Assembly (NCBI GenBank): GCA_963210315.1
Contig: OY723276.1
Coordinates: forward strand, 1,860,001 to 1,924,000
DNA from: Rhynchopus euleeides
Lineage: Eukaryota > Euglenozoa > Diplonemea > Diplonemida > Diplonemidae
Length of the DNA stretch: 64,000 nucleotides
Direction of reading: 5' to 3'
How positions within the stretch are numbered: the stretch's first letter is position 1; each line of letters opens with the position of its first letter. Positions 49,404 to 59,858 of this stretch are shown here, in pieces. The translations under genes and the position numbers were made by a program. The notes under the pieces are model-generated. The model saw only the letters and a program-made list of their open reading frames with translations, did not search any database and had not been told where the DNA came from.

Positions 49404-51995
49404 ATGATGCCCGCTGGCCCCCGTTCGGAATCCGGCGGGAGCGGGGTGCTGGGGAATGGAGGAGGCGCCTGGCACACCCCGCACAACCCTCCGCATGCCG
49501 AGGCGCGGCACCGCCCCCCCTCCACCGCCACACCCCCACCGGTGTCCGGATGGGTGCCCCTCACTGCTGCCTCCGGCGGCATTGCGCAGCCCTCTGCGGG
49601 ATCTTCATCTTCAGGTGTCGCACGGCACTCTCCAGAGCTGCCCCCACCCCAGCGCGCACATCACAGGGAGGTGGTGTGCGTTGCGGACATCGTCACGCCT
49701 CCTGATGAGGATCTCATCGCAGCGGCTCTGCCAGGCACGCCCCCACCAGCCCTCGACGAGGCGGAAGGTGTTGCCTACATCCAAGAGACCCGCCTCAACA
49801 CGCTGATCGACACAATGATCCGCGAGCTGCTTCTGGCCCACCCCAGGCCTGTCAACCCCGGGAAGTGGATTTTGCAGCATCTGAAGGACCACCTCCAGGC
49901 GCATGGCACCGGCCGGCCTGGCGAACACCGCTACATCCCCCCGAAGCTCTGGGTGTCTGTGGGGACGCATGGGGGTGAGCACCTCGGGGGGCTCTATCGG
50001 CTCCACTCGGAGGAGGTGCACAGCATGCCCTGTTGGGACAACGGGCACAACTGGGTTTTTAGCACGGCGAGTGGGTATTGGCTTATAACGGACCACAAGG
50101 ACAAGATGTACTCCAACAAGGGCCTTGTCTCCTCCTCGTCGAAGCATGGGTTCACCCAGATGCCCCACCGCGTCTCGAGCTGGCAGGTCAGTGACGGGGG
50201 GATGTGGAAGGACGCGCCGGTCCGCGTCTCCGACTCGCTGATGTTCGAAACCCCCGCGATACACCACACCCCGGAATCCTCCCACCCGAACGACCCGGGC
50301 AGCCCGCCGTCACCTCACAGCCCCTCCTTTTCCCCGGGCCGTTGGGAGAGCCCCGCCTCGACAAAACCCGCCGGGGCAGTTCCAGGGTCAATCTTTCTCC
50401 CAGGCGCCCTCACGGCAAAACCTGTCCACAGACTCCACGGGGATCAGTTTGAATCGGCATATGCGAGCCTGCAGGGGTGGCGCGCCTATATGGAGGACTC
50501 CACGGTCCACAAGGTGTCGCGGGATGACAGCAGCGTGTCCTTCTTCATGGTGTGCGATGGGCACGGCGGCAGCGAGGTGGCGCGCCACGCGACACTCCAC
50601 CTCCCAGACCTCATCCTCTCCTCAGAGGATCCCTTCCCGGGGGGCGAGGCGGCGGCACCACCCCCGGCAGGGGATGGCGACGGCCACCCTCTTCTTCCGG
50701 TTCTCCCCCACCGCGCCGTCGCCGCGGCAGTGCGGGAGTTGGATGAGGACATGCTGTCGCTTTACCACGAAGGAGGCAGCACCTCGGCGTTCGTCATTCT
50801 GCGAAGCCCGTCCGGAGAGGGGGAGGGGGGTGGGGGCGATGCCCCCTACACAGCTCTCGTCGGGAACATCGGGGACAGCCGTACCGTGGTGTGGGGGAGC
50901 GGGCAGCGCGGGGTTGTGTTTGAGACTGTGGATCACAAGCCTGACGAGCCGGGGGAGCAGAGGCGCCTGCGGGAGGCCGGGTACGACTACGGCAGCAGGT
51001 TGGATGGGAATCTGGCGGTGTCGCGCGCGTTTGGGGATCGCGATGAGAAGAACGTCGGGCTGATCGTCGACCCCGAGATGGTGGATCTCCATCTCCACAG
51101 AGGGGATGTTGTGGTGATCGGGTCTGACGGTGTGTTTGAGCAGCTCTCGTCTTCCGCGGCGGCGTCCATCGCGGTTGACACGCTCGGCTCCAGCGATGGC
51201 GACTGTGGGGCGGCGGCGGCAGCTGTGTGTGACGCGGCGCTGAGGTGCGGCGTCACGGATAACATATCCTGCCTTGTCCTGCACCTCACAGGGCATCCCG
51301 CTGCCACCTCACCGACAGTATGTTCAGGGATCAGTGGGGTGGAGGAGGCGGGAGTGGGAGAGGGGAGAGAAGGTGAAACTTGTTGTGCCTTTTTTGATGC
51401 CGCGTTGGGTGGGCGGGGGGGGTGGCCAGTGGTCACCCGGCATCGGGTGGGGCTCACCTCCCCCATGCAGGTTCGCATACCCCCTCCCTCCATCAACTCC
51501 CTGCCGCAGGTGTCCCTGCCGCGCGTCGAGTGTGTGCCAGGGCCGTACACCTGTGCTTGGGACAAGAACTTCCGCGACGGTTACCTCTCAGCAGTGCATG
51601 AGGGTGGGGCCAATCTTCCTGAGGCACTGGCCCGGCGATACGCAGATGTGGGTATCCAGCTGTCTGCTGTATGTGATGTTTGCGGTATTGTTTTGGCCCT
51701 GGTTGTGCAAACAGACATGAGTGTTAATCAAAACAAACGAATCCCGGCAACGTTCCCCGGTTGGACAGACTCGGTGAAGCTACTTTCTTGGTTGGCTGCC
51801 ATACACCACACACAACAGACCCGAGAGGACGAAACGAGCATCGATGCGATTGCGCTCCGAGATGAGTTTGCCCTGTTCCACAACAGCAACGAAGAGGTGA
51901 ACCGATTGCGGGCAGCGCGCACCAGACAGGAACGCCTGAACTGGTTTGAATCGTGGTCACAAAGCGATGCGGTTCTAAAGAAGCCACACGAGTGA
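49404..51995 (+). CDS. PP2C-family (PPM) serine/threonine phosphatase with large N-terminal extension
   Basis: 863 residues from the ATG at 49404 (a second ATG follows immediately). Residues 1-120 are Pro/Ser/Gly-rich. Residues about 140-280 form a Trp-rich unknown domain (WVSVGTHGG, GHNWVFSTASGYWLITD, WQVSDGGMWKDAPVRV). The PP2C domain spans about 340-635 with all metal-site motifs: GWRAYMED (358-365), CDGHGG (Asp385), NIGDSR, SRAFGD, GSDGVFE and DNIS. It should be an active Mg/Mn-dependent protein phosphatase. Gly-rich and Ala-rich loops expand it. The C-terminal ~200 residues are unrecognised, with a helical acidic end. It is followed by 1.9 kb of non-coding DNA. The substrate is unknown. 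Confidence 0.9.
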   Translation: MMPAGPRSESGGSGVLGNGGGAWHTPHNPPHAEARHRPPSTATPPPVSGWVPLTAASGGIAQPSAGSSSSGVARHSPELPPPQRAHHREVVCVADIVTPPDEDLIAAALPGTPPPALDEAEGVAYIQETRLNTLIDTMIRELLLAHPRPVNPGKWILQHLKDHLQAHGTGRPGEHRYIPPKLWVSVGTHGGEHLGGLYRLHSEEVHSMPCWDNGHNWVFSTASGYWLITDHKDKMYSNKGLVSSSSKHGFTQMPHRVSSWQVSDGGMWKDAPVRVSDSLMFETPAIHHTPESSHPNDPGSPPSPHSPSFSPGRWESPASTKPAGAVPGSIFLPGALTAKPVHRLHGDQFESAYASLQGWRAYMEDSTVHKVSRDDSSVSFFMVCDGHGGSEVARHATLHLPDLILSSEDPFPGGEAAAPPPAGDGDGHPLLPVLPHRAVAAAVRELDEDMLSLYHEGGSTSAFVILRSPSGEGEGGGGDAPYTALVGNIGDSRTVVWGSGQRGVVFETVDHKPDEPGEQRRLREAGYDYGSRLDGNLAVSRAFGDRDEKNVGLIVDPEMVDLHLHRGDVVVIGSDGVFEQLSSSAAASIAVDTLGSSDGDCGAAAAAVCDAALRCGVTDNISCLVLHLTGHPAATSPTVCSGISGVEEAGVGEGREGETCCAFFDAALGGRGGWPVVTRHRVGLTSPMQVRIPPPSINSLPQVSLPRVECVPGPYTCAWDKNFRDGYLSAVHEGGANLPEALARRYADVGIQLSAVCDVCGIVLALVVQTDMSVNQNKRIPATFPGWTDSVKLLSWLAAIHHTQQTREDETSIDAIALRDEFALFHNSNEEVNRLRAARTRQERLNWFESWSQSDAVLKKPHE

Positions 51996-53554
51996 TCACT
52001 GCGCTCCGAAATAAGCGACCTTCCGCGGGCAACTATTTCTGTGTGTGGGTCTGCGCCGCACAGTCTCAAAGCTGGTGTATCCCCTCCTAGTTGAACGAGG
52101 GGGCCGTCGAGCTTTGTCGATAATCTGTCGATGGCGAAGACCCATGTGAGGACCCCAAGGTGACGAAACGTTATAGATAGTTCGGCGCAGCCCAACCGGG
52201 GAAATCTTCTGTGCCTTAGGCGTCACAACAGAAGATTCCTTCCACATCGCACCTCATGCCAACCTGACGAAGGGTGTTCGGGGTGCTTGCGGCGACCTGA
52301 ATCTCTCTTACTGTGTGCCCAGCTCTGTCGTGTTCACAGGCACCACCCACATCAAGACAGCAGTCAATTGAGTGGTGAATCCGCGGGTTGTCACGACACA
52401 GGCCGACCTCCTGACTGCGTCGGGCGTGTCTTGAGTGAAGAGGCAGATCTTGACCGGACACCGGTTCTCTCCGTCACTAAACCCCGCCCCCACACCTACT
52501 GTTCCCACAGAGCCAATTTCCCCGTTGTACTAACAGCACGACACGACATGGTAACGTTCGATCTCCCGGTCGATTTGGGCCTCTCCGGCGTGCCTCTGAG
52601 TGGCTGCCGAGACTGGGCCCTCTCGCTCAGCGGTGCTTTGTTCATTTTTTTCCAATAGACGTAGATTCGGGCCGCTTGCTGACGGATGTTCCAAACGCGC
52701 CTGACAACTGCGCCCTGAGGGGGCTCTCCTCGAGGGGGGATCTTAAAGTGTCTGTACGCTCCCCCCTCGGTCGACTCAGGTCGCCCTGCAGAGCGTGGCG
52801 CTCCTGGCTTTGTTGATGGGGCAAATGAGGTGGCCTGGTCGTCAGTAGTGACCTGTGTTTGTGAATACAGGATTATCCCTGCTCTGGCGACGTTGTTGTG
52901 TTGCACCTTGAGTCACAAAAACGGATTGCCGGGTGTGTTTTGTTTTGTTTATGCAACCTTCTGGTCACACGCGCGTTGGGGCGTGGAGTGATAGGTGAGC
53001 AGATCACTGTTCCCATAGCCCTTTCAGATCCGAACACTCTGCATGAGCACGGTGTGTTCATCACAAACATCTGCATCTCCTCTGTGCCCCAGCGTGGTGT
53101 CCTGACAAATTGGTTGAAGGCGGGAAGACCCCATGATTCAAAGCTTGCACGTTCGGAACGATCCATCCCCCCAGAGTGGCCTGCATGGTGGTCGGACCGA
53201 TCACAGTGTTCCAACACACATCGGCGGGGTAACCCACCTTAGGTGTCCTCAAAATTGGAATACCCGCCTAAGTTTGTACCCCCACCGTGTGTGTATACCC
53301 CACCGATCTTTGTTGGGACACCGTGTGCTGCAACGCGTTGTCAAGAAGATACGCAAACACATTACGGACGCCAGTTGCTATTTCCCTCATTGCTCTGTGG
53401 GCAGGGTGGGCCTGGGGAGGTGTGTGTGGGTGGGGGCTCAAGTGTACAAGCGTGTGGCTCATGCAGGCAATGCCGCGATGGGGGCCTCTGTAAGGAACCC
53501 CAGAATGGGTCACCCACTATTCGCCCCGTGCCGTCGTGTCCATGTGTGTGTGGC
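51996..53554. other. Non-coding region, no supported gene
   Basis: Only short overlapping frames on both strands without motif. GGTGGGCCTGGGGAGGTGTGTGTGGGTGGG at 53404-53434 resembles 58598-58625, which also lies in an intergenic region next to the same dispersed repeat. Confidence 0.5.
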
Positions 53555-53735
53555 GATGCCTGCACGTGCAGCAAACAAAGGCGGGAATGGATAAGCAAAA
53601 GAGCAGAACGTACAGAGAAGTGGCAAACGAAGGAAGCTGTGTGCTCTGCACCTTGTGCAGTCTGACAACGTGCGACCCGCCTCTGGTGTTCCCTGCTGTC
53701 GTGATGAGCAGCTGCCAGGACTGCTGCGCATTGCC
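53555..53735. repeat. Dispersed intergenic repeat, uninterrupted copy
   Basis: The blocks GATGCCTGCACGTGCAG, then AAGTGGCAAACGAAGGAAGC, GTGCTCTGCAC, GTGCAGTCTGAC and GTGCGACCCGCCTCTGGTGT match 63529-63765. They also match 58665-58852 up to the point where element 4 begins. Here the stretch ...GACAACGTGCGACCC... is continuous, giving an independent 'empty' version of the junction. The function is unknown. Confidence 0.7.
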
Positions 53736-53933
53736 AGAGCGAAGGTTCCCAAGAGCTTTATCTTATCGGCCTCAGCAGGGACACCATCTGTGCTTCCTTG
53801 TTGATTCTCCTTCACTACCCCCCTCATGCGCCAGGCATTCTGCTCTCCATCCTGACACCACCACCCCACGGCAGGACAGGGCAGGGCTGCACAGCCGCGG
53901 CTGCGTGCATCCAGACGTCACCGCATTGCAACG

Positions 53934-55304
53934 ATGGACGTGACTGTGACACACACGGGGGCCGGGCACAGCTGTGTGGTCGAGGTTGCGGACAGCGACA
54001 CGGTGTTGGACCTGAGGCGGAAGGCGCTGGAGCAGATGGTCGCGGGTGCGCCCAGCACAGCCACACAGGCTGACAGGCTGTCGGCACGCATCGGCGGGGT
54101 GGAGGGGGAGGCCGGCGAGCTGGACGACAGCCAGCACATCTCCGACACCCTGCTGGAGGCTGGGGGCAGCGTGCACCTGGTGACGCACTCCTCGGTGCAG
54201 GTCAAGTCGCCTGCTGAGTACCCGGTGGGCCGCTATAATGTCGCCTGCATTGCCCTGTCGGACTGCGGCAGGCTTTGTGCAGTTACCATCGAGGCTTTTG
54301 TCCAACGCCTGTTTGTATTCGACACCACCACCGCACTCCAGGTGGCAGACCTCAAACCACCCGTCCCCTACACCACCCAGGTTGCCTTCTCCAGGTGCGG
54401 CAGCTGGCTTGCTGTGTGTTACTCGTTGGGCCACCCTGCCTCCGTGTGGAGCACAGCGACGTGGCAGGTGCACAACACCTTACAGGGTGCAGCCCCAGTA
54501 GCGTGGGCGCCCTGCGGGCGTTTCATTTGTGCTGGTTGCATCGAGCTCTCTGTCTGGGAACCCACTCTCCGCGAACGCATATCCGTTATGGATGATCGCA
54601 CCTCGCGTGTCTGTGCCATTGCCGTGTCGCACACCAGCATCTACAGCGCGTCAAAGGAGGGCACGACGATCCATGTGTGGGACCTCAACAGCCTCAGCCA
54701 CACCGCCACCCTGGTTGGTCACACAGGCAGTCCGGCGGGCCTCGCCCTCACCAGGGACGAGAGACAGCTGGTGTCATGCTGTTCCGACAGGACTGTGAAG
54801 GTGTGGTGCACCTCCTCGTTGCAGTGCCTGAGGACGCTGCCGACACGCCACATCCCTTCCAGAATATCCGTCTCGCAGGAGGGCGATGTGCTGGCGGTGT
54901 GCCACGAGGGCGGCGTGACGGTGATGTGCTTCAGCACAGGGGCGCGCATCCGAGAGGTTGCTGCACCACCCCGCAACACCGCACTGGCGTTGAGCGCGTG
55001 TGGCAGGTGGCTCTTCACACCATCAGACTCACCCCACCCGTGCGTGGCAGTGGCTGACCTTTGGGACATGCCGGCTGAGGCCCAGCTCGGAGACACAGGC
55101 TTTCTGGGGTTGTTGTCGGGTGGCCAGAGCCACAGCGTTGGCGGGCCCTGTGGCATGGTGTCGGGCCTCCTGGCCCTCTTCCCCGGCGCCCTGTCCTGCG
55201 GCGCGTCGCTCGCTCGAAGCTGTTCGGCAGCCCTGTGTTGCAGCGCCAGCAACATCCCAGACCAGGACCTCTACCTCACCCAGCGGCAGGACCATGCTGA
55301 GTGA
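53934..55304 (+). CDS. WD40-repeat protein with N-terminal ubiquitin-like domain
   Basis: 456 residues from the ATG at 53934. Residues 1-85 have a beta-grasp look: alternating strands, a helix VLDLRRKALEQM, then LDDSQHISDTLLEAGGSVHL ending like ubiquitin-type folds. From about residue 100, six or seven WD40-like blades follow. Examples are RTVKVWCTSSLQCLRTL, TTIHVWDLNSLSHTATLVGH and the GRWL/GRFI turns. It is probably a scaffold. A hydrophobic stretch near the C-terminus (GMVSGLLALFPGALSC) could be a membrane segment or a strand. I do not recognise a specific orthologue. It lies between the PP2C and glycosyltransferase genes, same strand. Confidence 0.82.
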   Translation: MDVTVTHTGAGHSCVVEVADSDTVLDLRRKALEQMVAGAPSTATQADRLSARIGGVEGEAGELDDSQHISDTLLEAGGSVHLVTHSSVQVKSPAEYPVGRYNVACIALSDCGRLCAVTIEAFVQRLFVFDTTTALQVADLKPPVPYTTQVAFSRCGSWLAVCYSLGHPASVWSTATWQVHNTLQGAAPVAWAPCGRFICAGCIELSVWEPTLRERISVMDDRTSRVCAIAVSHTSIYSASKEGTTIHVWDLNSLSHTATLVGHTGSPAGLALTRDERQLVSCCSDRTVKVWCTSSLQCLRTLPTRHIPSRISVSQEGDVLAVCHEGGVTVMCFSTGARIREVAAPPRNTALALSACGRWLFTPSDSPHPCVAVADLWDMPAEAQLGDTGFLGLLSGGQSHSVGGPCGMVSGLLALFPGALSCGASLARSCSAALCCSASNIPDQDLYLTQRQDHAE

Positions 55305-56529
55305 AGGCGTCTGGGCCACCAGCAATAGGTGCGGGCGGTGAACACCCTCAAGGAGGGGAGCAAGCTATTGGATTGGGTGGTTGAACCGTCAACGCCTTGG
55401 ATGAAGCCACATCGGGCCGGTGCGGTTGGCAGCCCAAGAATGAGCTGTGGCGACACTACTCCAAGCAGGGTTGCTACGCTTTTCTCACCTTAGAGCTATG
55501 CTGCGAGGTCCGTCGTCTTGCCCCTGTCTCCCTGACGAAATCGACCCGCATTTGAGTGAACTCCGCTCTCGGCTCTGCATCCCACCTTTCTTGCTTCTAT
55601 TCATTGTGTTACCAGTGAGGAGCAAAAGAGGCGCTCGAGCCAACATACATCCTTTCTTTACAGATCGCATTTCTCCTTGTAGGTTCGCACCTTACCCGTC
55701 GAACGCGCATCGTATTGTGTATCCTCGAGAGAGAGAGAGACGGGACGAGGTCACAATTATGATAGAGCTAGCTACCGTTCGATGTGGGGGGAGGGGGCGA
55801 ACCCGACATGTGTTGGGCCTGAAATCGGAAGGACATCACGTTGGGAAGGAAATCGGACGACTGAAGCTTTTGGATTAGCACCTTCATGCCACTTCACAGG
55901 GCCTCAACACAGCCTTGAGACAGCAAGTGTGCGCTCAACAAAGTCCGGAACTGTTCTCCCACAGTTGCCGGACAGGGTGCCTATAATAAAGCGAAATGAG
56001 TACGATTTCTGAACGCCTTCCGTGAGCACGGTGCGTTTGACACAAAAAAGAAGTTGTAGGGGAGCTTGCGACGGCCCTGCTTCTTGATTGCCTCTGGCGC
56101 CTGCTGACCATGCCCTCTTCTCGTTTCTGCGCATCTCCGATGATCTCGCTACGAAGTGATGAAATCGTCCTGAGCACGACGGGATCGATTGCCACCTTTC
56201 ACGGACGAGAGTACCAACCCGATACACCTATGATTCCCACCCTTGTCCCATGCCATACTCTGCCGCTGCCTTCTCCCTGCCCACCCTTCCCTGCCAGCCT
56301 CCCTCCAACAGGCACACATCGCCCTGCTCTGCACAGCGCCTCCTGTCCAGAGCCGAAGACCACACCCCGCAGCACCCCTCCTCCACAAGGCGCGACACTG
56401 CCGCCCTAACAGCATATGTGCGCTCCGCTGCTCCCAAGGGTGGGTGTTTAACCATTCGAAGGCGAAGCCCGTGGAAGCCACACACGCTCCCCACCCGCCC
56501 CACGCTGTGCCTGGCGGCAGCATGCCGGC
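55305..56529. other. Non-coding region between WD40 and GT61 genes
   Basis: No supported gene. CTGTGGCGACACTACTCCAA at about 55446 nearly repeats 34334, and a GA repeat lies at about 55727-55741. Frames on the minus strand at 56149-57227 are shadows of GC-rich sequence and of the following gene. Confidence 0.5.
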
Positions 56530-58368
56530 ATGGGCTTGCGGCACCTCCCCGTGCTGCTTCTGCCGCTCCTCACGACACTGGCGCTGATCGTGCGGTGGAT
56601 GCCTGAGCTGCACGGTCGGCACGCCGGAGAGGTTCGCAGGCACCACCACCACCACCAGCAGCAGCAGCACCCTGCCACCGCCCCACTCATCCTGGAGGCA
56701 TCCACGCCACTGCCGCAGGGGACGCACCCCAGCAGCACCGCCCCACAGCGCCAGGGCCACCGCCTGCCACCGCTGCTGGGCGCCACCACCACCACCCCCG
56801 CCACACTTGATGGGTTGCAAGGAATATCAGCTGCTGCCGGCGACACCCTCCGCCCCTCCCCCTCCCCCTCCTCCCCGCAGGCGCTGGGCACCACCGGCAC
56901 GGCGGGCTCCTCCATAGCCCGTCCTCTGTATCCTATCCGCGACTCTGCCTCGCTTGGCCACGCCCTGGACGCAGCGGCTGCAGGGCTGGATCTGGACGCC
57001 CCGTGGGCGGCACTGGCTGCGGAGCAGCAGCAGCAGCAGCAGCCCACCCGCCGCAGCAACGCGACATGCAGCGGGCCACCCAACCGCACCCCGCGCCGCA
57101 TCGAATACCCCCACCGGCGGCGGCGGGGCGGCGAGCTGGGCAACGCGGCCTTCCTCCAAGCCCTGCAGGACGACCCCGCTGTGGACCGCGTGGTCCTCCT
57201 CCTGGGCGGAGGGGGCGGCCCCCGCACGGGGGGCTACCCCGCGGTGGTCAACACCAGCCCTGTGAACCTCAACGGCGCTGCGTACAACATATCCAAGCCC
57301 TTCGGCAGGTGGCGGGCGAAGTTTCTCCAGAAGCCACGCGACGACCTCCTCCGCCTGGCGCACGCCCAGCCGGACCAGCCGGGGCTGCTGAAGGAGCCGC
57401 AGTTCTTCCCTTGGCAGCCGCCTGCCTACGTCGCGGTGTTCCGAGATACGTGGGTCGGGCGCGGCTACGCCATCCTCTGCGACCGGATGTACGGCACTGG
57501 GGCCTGCCTGTGGGAGGCGCCCAAAGGGGTCCCCGCCGTGTTCCGCAACTACGACGTGGGGGCGGTGGTGTGCGACTCGTGGTGTGGGGGTTACTTCCAC
57601 TGGACCCACGAGCATCTCCCGCGGGTCGCCCTCATTGCTGCCGCCCTCCGGCAGAACCGCGAGATGAAGCTGGTGCTGCCTGTGAAGGCGGGGTTCCAGT
57701 CTGATTTCCTCTCGCTGCTGGGTGTGGCGAAGTCGCAGCTCCTCCGCCCGGGTGACTACAGGTTTGCACGGCTCCTCTTCCCGCAGCCGCAGAGGTGTGG
57801 GAATGTGTTCGCGCCAACTCTCTACATCATGCGCAGGGAGATCCTCCGGGCGCTCCGCCTTCCAGCATCGTTCAACGCAGGTGCGGATTGGACAGAAGGT
57901 GCTCCCGGTGCCGCCTGGTCTGCCGCAACGCCCACAAGTTTCACCGGTGACTTCACGCAGGTGGTGCTGGCAGAGCGGAAGAAGGGGTCGAGGATGCCTT
58001 CCAACTATCAAGCTGTACGGTCTCGGCTGGCGCTGGATTACCCCAAGCTGCGGTTTAAATGCCATTTGGGCCGCCCCGTTGCAGAGCAGATCAAGCTGTT
58101 CAACAGCGCGTGGATTGTCTTCGGGCCGCATGGCGCCAACTTGGCAAATATTCTCTTCGCTAGGCTCGGGGGTGGGCACCTCATTGAAATGATCTCATAC
58201 AATGTGGCGAATCTGTGCTATTACACGACAGCAGTGAGGGTGGGGATGACGTACCACATGGTCCCGTTCAGAGGGGGCGGTGCGTATGTTGTCAACTACA
58301 CAGAGGTTGCCAGTCATTTTGACCTGGCTCTCGATGACGCGCGTGCCAAGTGGCGTGTCTCGCTTTAA
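56530..58368 (+). CDS. GT61 (DUF563)-family glycosyltransferase, type II membrane protein
   Basis: 612 residues. I took the ATG at 56530 because a hydrophobic anchor (LPVLLLPLLTTLALIV, residues 6-22) follows at once, as in Golgi type II enzymes. Residues about 30-200 are a His/Gln/Thr/Pro-rich stem. The catalytic region runs from about 240 to 600. Diagnostic parts are YFHWTHEHLPR and, near residue 532, FGPHGANLANILFARLGGGH followed by LIEMISY, the GxHGAxxxNxxF signature of GT61 enzymes such as xylosyltransferases. NxT/S sites are present. It probably adds a sugar to surface glycans in the Golgi. The donor cannot be told. Its last 215 bases are duplicated at 63015-63229. Confidence 0.85.
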   Translation: MGLRHLPVLLLPLLTTLALIVRWMPELHGRHAGEVRRHHHHHQQQQHPATAPLILEASTPLPQGTHPSSTAPQRQGHRLPPLLGATTTTPATLDGLQGISAAAGDTLRPSPSPSSPQALGTTGTAGSSIARPLYPIRDSASLGHALDAAAAGLDLDAPWAALAAEQQQQQQPTRRSNATCSGPPNRTPRRIEYPHRRRRGGELGNAAFLQALQDDPAVDRVVLLLGGGGGPRTGGYPAVVNTSPVNLNGAAYNISKPFGRWRAKFLQKPRDDLLRLAHAQPDQPGLLKEPQFFPWQPPAYVAVFRDTWVGRGYAILCDRMYGTGACLWEAPKGVPAVFRNYDVGAVVCDSWCGGYFHWTHEHLPRVALIAAALRQNREMKLVLPVKAGFQSDFLSLLGVAKSQLLRPGDYRFARLLFPQPQRCGNVFAPTLYIMRREILRALRLPASFNAGADWTEGAPGAAWSAATPTSFTGDFTQVVLAERKKGSRMPSNYQAVRSRLALDYPKLRFKCHLGRPVAEQIKLFNSAWIVFGPHGANLANILFARLGGGHLIEMISYNVANLCYYTTAVRVGMTYHMVPFRGGGAYVVNYTEVASHFDLALDDARAKWRVSL

Positions 58369-58852
58369 GGCTTCCCGTCTCCAGCCGGAGGAGGGGGTTG
58401 CTGTGGTTCCTTTGTGAGGCAGCACTGCTTGCCAGTCAGGGCGCCTTCTACACCGGTCAGGGGGGGCGGTGTGTCGTCTGCAGAAGGGGCCCGAAGGGCG
58501 CAACGAGGTGATGCTACAGAGATGGGCACCAGCTTTGTTCGGGATGGGGATGTGAACCGCTTTTGGGCCGGCTTCTCTCTCATTGTCCTGTGGGCAGGGT
58601 AGGCCAGTGTGTGTGTGGGTGGTGGTGGTGGGGATCGAGTGTGCATGAGTGTGCCGCATGTCGGGTTCGATGCCTGCACGTGCAGGCAAACAAAGCTAGA
58701 ATGGGATAAGACAAAAGAACAGAACGTGCATTAAGTGAATGAGTGGTACACGTGGTGTTCGCACTGGTCAGGCCGCAACACGTTTGCCAAGAAGTGAGAA
58801 GTGGCAAACGAAGGAAGCTGTGTGCTCTGCACTTTGTGCAGTCTGACGACGT
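58154..58852 (+). repeat. 699-bp direct repeat, left copy (includes the 3' end of the GT61 gene)
   Basis: Positions 58154-58852 and 63015-63713 match base for base as far as I can read, offset 4861. The left copy holds the last 215 bases of the GT61 gene and about 484 bases of downstream intergenic sequence, and stops where element 4 begins. No other gene is visible in the intergenic part. Confidence 0.93.
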
Positions 58853-59858
58853 AGAGCGTCGCCCCGAGTGCATATTCGAAACGTGCAATACTACACACAC
58901 AGCCAGGACCGCATTCAGCTGCCACGACTGCGGTGGGACCACGGTCAGGACGTGCTTGAGAGAGCACATCCCGGCGCACGTCGTCCCCGAATGGCTCGAG
59001 GGCGCAGGGGACAGGGGCTGGGTGTGCCCCGAGTGCGCATGGGTCCGGCAGGCAGTCGACGAGGAGACCGCGGCGGACCTGGCAGCAGCGACGGGCGAGC
59101 TAGGCGAGGACGGGGAGTACAGCGAGGCGGACAGCCAGAGTGGCACGGGCCTCCAGCACAGGGACGCACACCACCCCGCCGACTCGAACACCGATCTCCG
59201 CGTGGCGAACTCGCTGGAGTACCTGCTGAAATTGACAGGCCGGCTGGAGAAGGAACAGAAGGAGCTGAAGAAGACCGTGGAGACGCAGGCGAAGCAGATC
59301 GCCACCCTGCAGAAGGCGCTGCAGCGGACGGAGGCCGAGCTGCCCGCCGATTTCTCCGCCCACATCGTGTCGACCTGGGGATCGTCGATCGCCACTGTCC
59401 CCGGACGCAGGTTGGTGAAAGCTGAGGTATCCCGGGTTTTCCGACAGGCGGAGCTCAGCGATGCCCCGAGCTCACCAGACTGGCAACACCAGCTCATCCA
59501 GGCCTTCGACGCTCTGTTTCAGACAATGGGACTGATCCGCGACGACGATGATCCGGATCGCTTTACCGAGGCCCTCCACAAGACAATCGTCGTTATGAAC
59601 TCGCACTTTCTCCTGAAGGGGCGCGCGGGCGCCCGCCTCTACCTGGCAAAGGCGAAGATTATGGACCCAGCGAAGTACGATGCGGTGACACACGGGCGCC
59701 TACTCCGGGAGGGGCGGGCCACGCAGGACGACACACAGGAGAGGCGGGCCGCGTTTCAGGAGCGGTTCCTGCAGGAGCGTAACACGCAGGACCGCCCCGC
59801 GCCCTACTCGGGAAAGGGCCATCACAAAGGACGGGGGGGGAAAGGCAAGCGACAGTGA
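58853..59858 (+). pseudogene. Gag-like protein of element 4, 5'-truncated
   Basis: Element-derived coding starts at about 58853 (ERRPECIFETCNTTH...). The frame before that is host sequence. The Cys cluster (CIFETC, SCHDCGG, CL, WVCPEC), coiled coil (EKEQKELKKTVETQAKQIAT) and the VSTWG/LVKAEVSRVFRQAEL block align with element 1. It ends GKGKRQ, then UGA at 59856-59858 followed by CTC. YR continues in the same frame. No start codon of its own remains. Confidence 0.75.

Noticed and set aside
58665-58680. B-box-like GGGTTCGATGCC as a tRNA or SINE promoter
   Set aside because: No cloverleaf or A box at the right distance, and the motif is not kept in the related copy at 53555.
58743-58852. N-terminal 37 residues of the element 4 gag frame as part of Gag
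   Set aside because: This stretch is the end of the 699-bp host repeat, found again at 63604-63713 without any gag.
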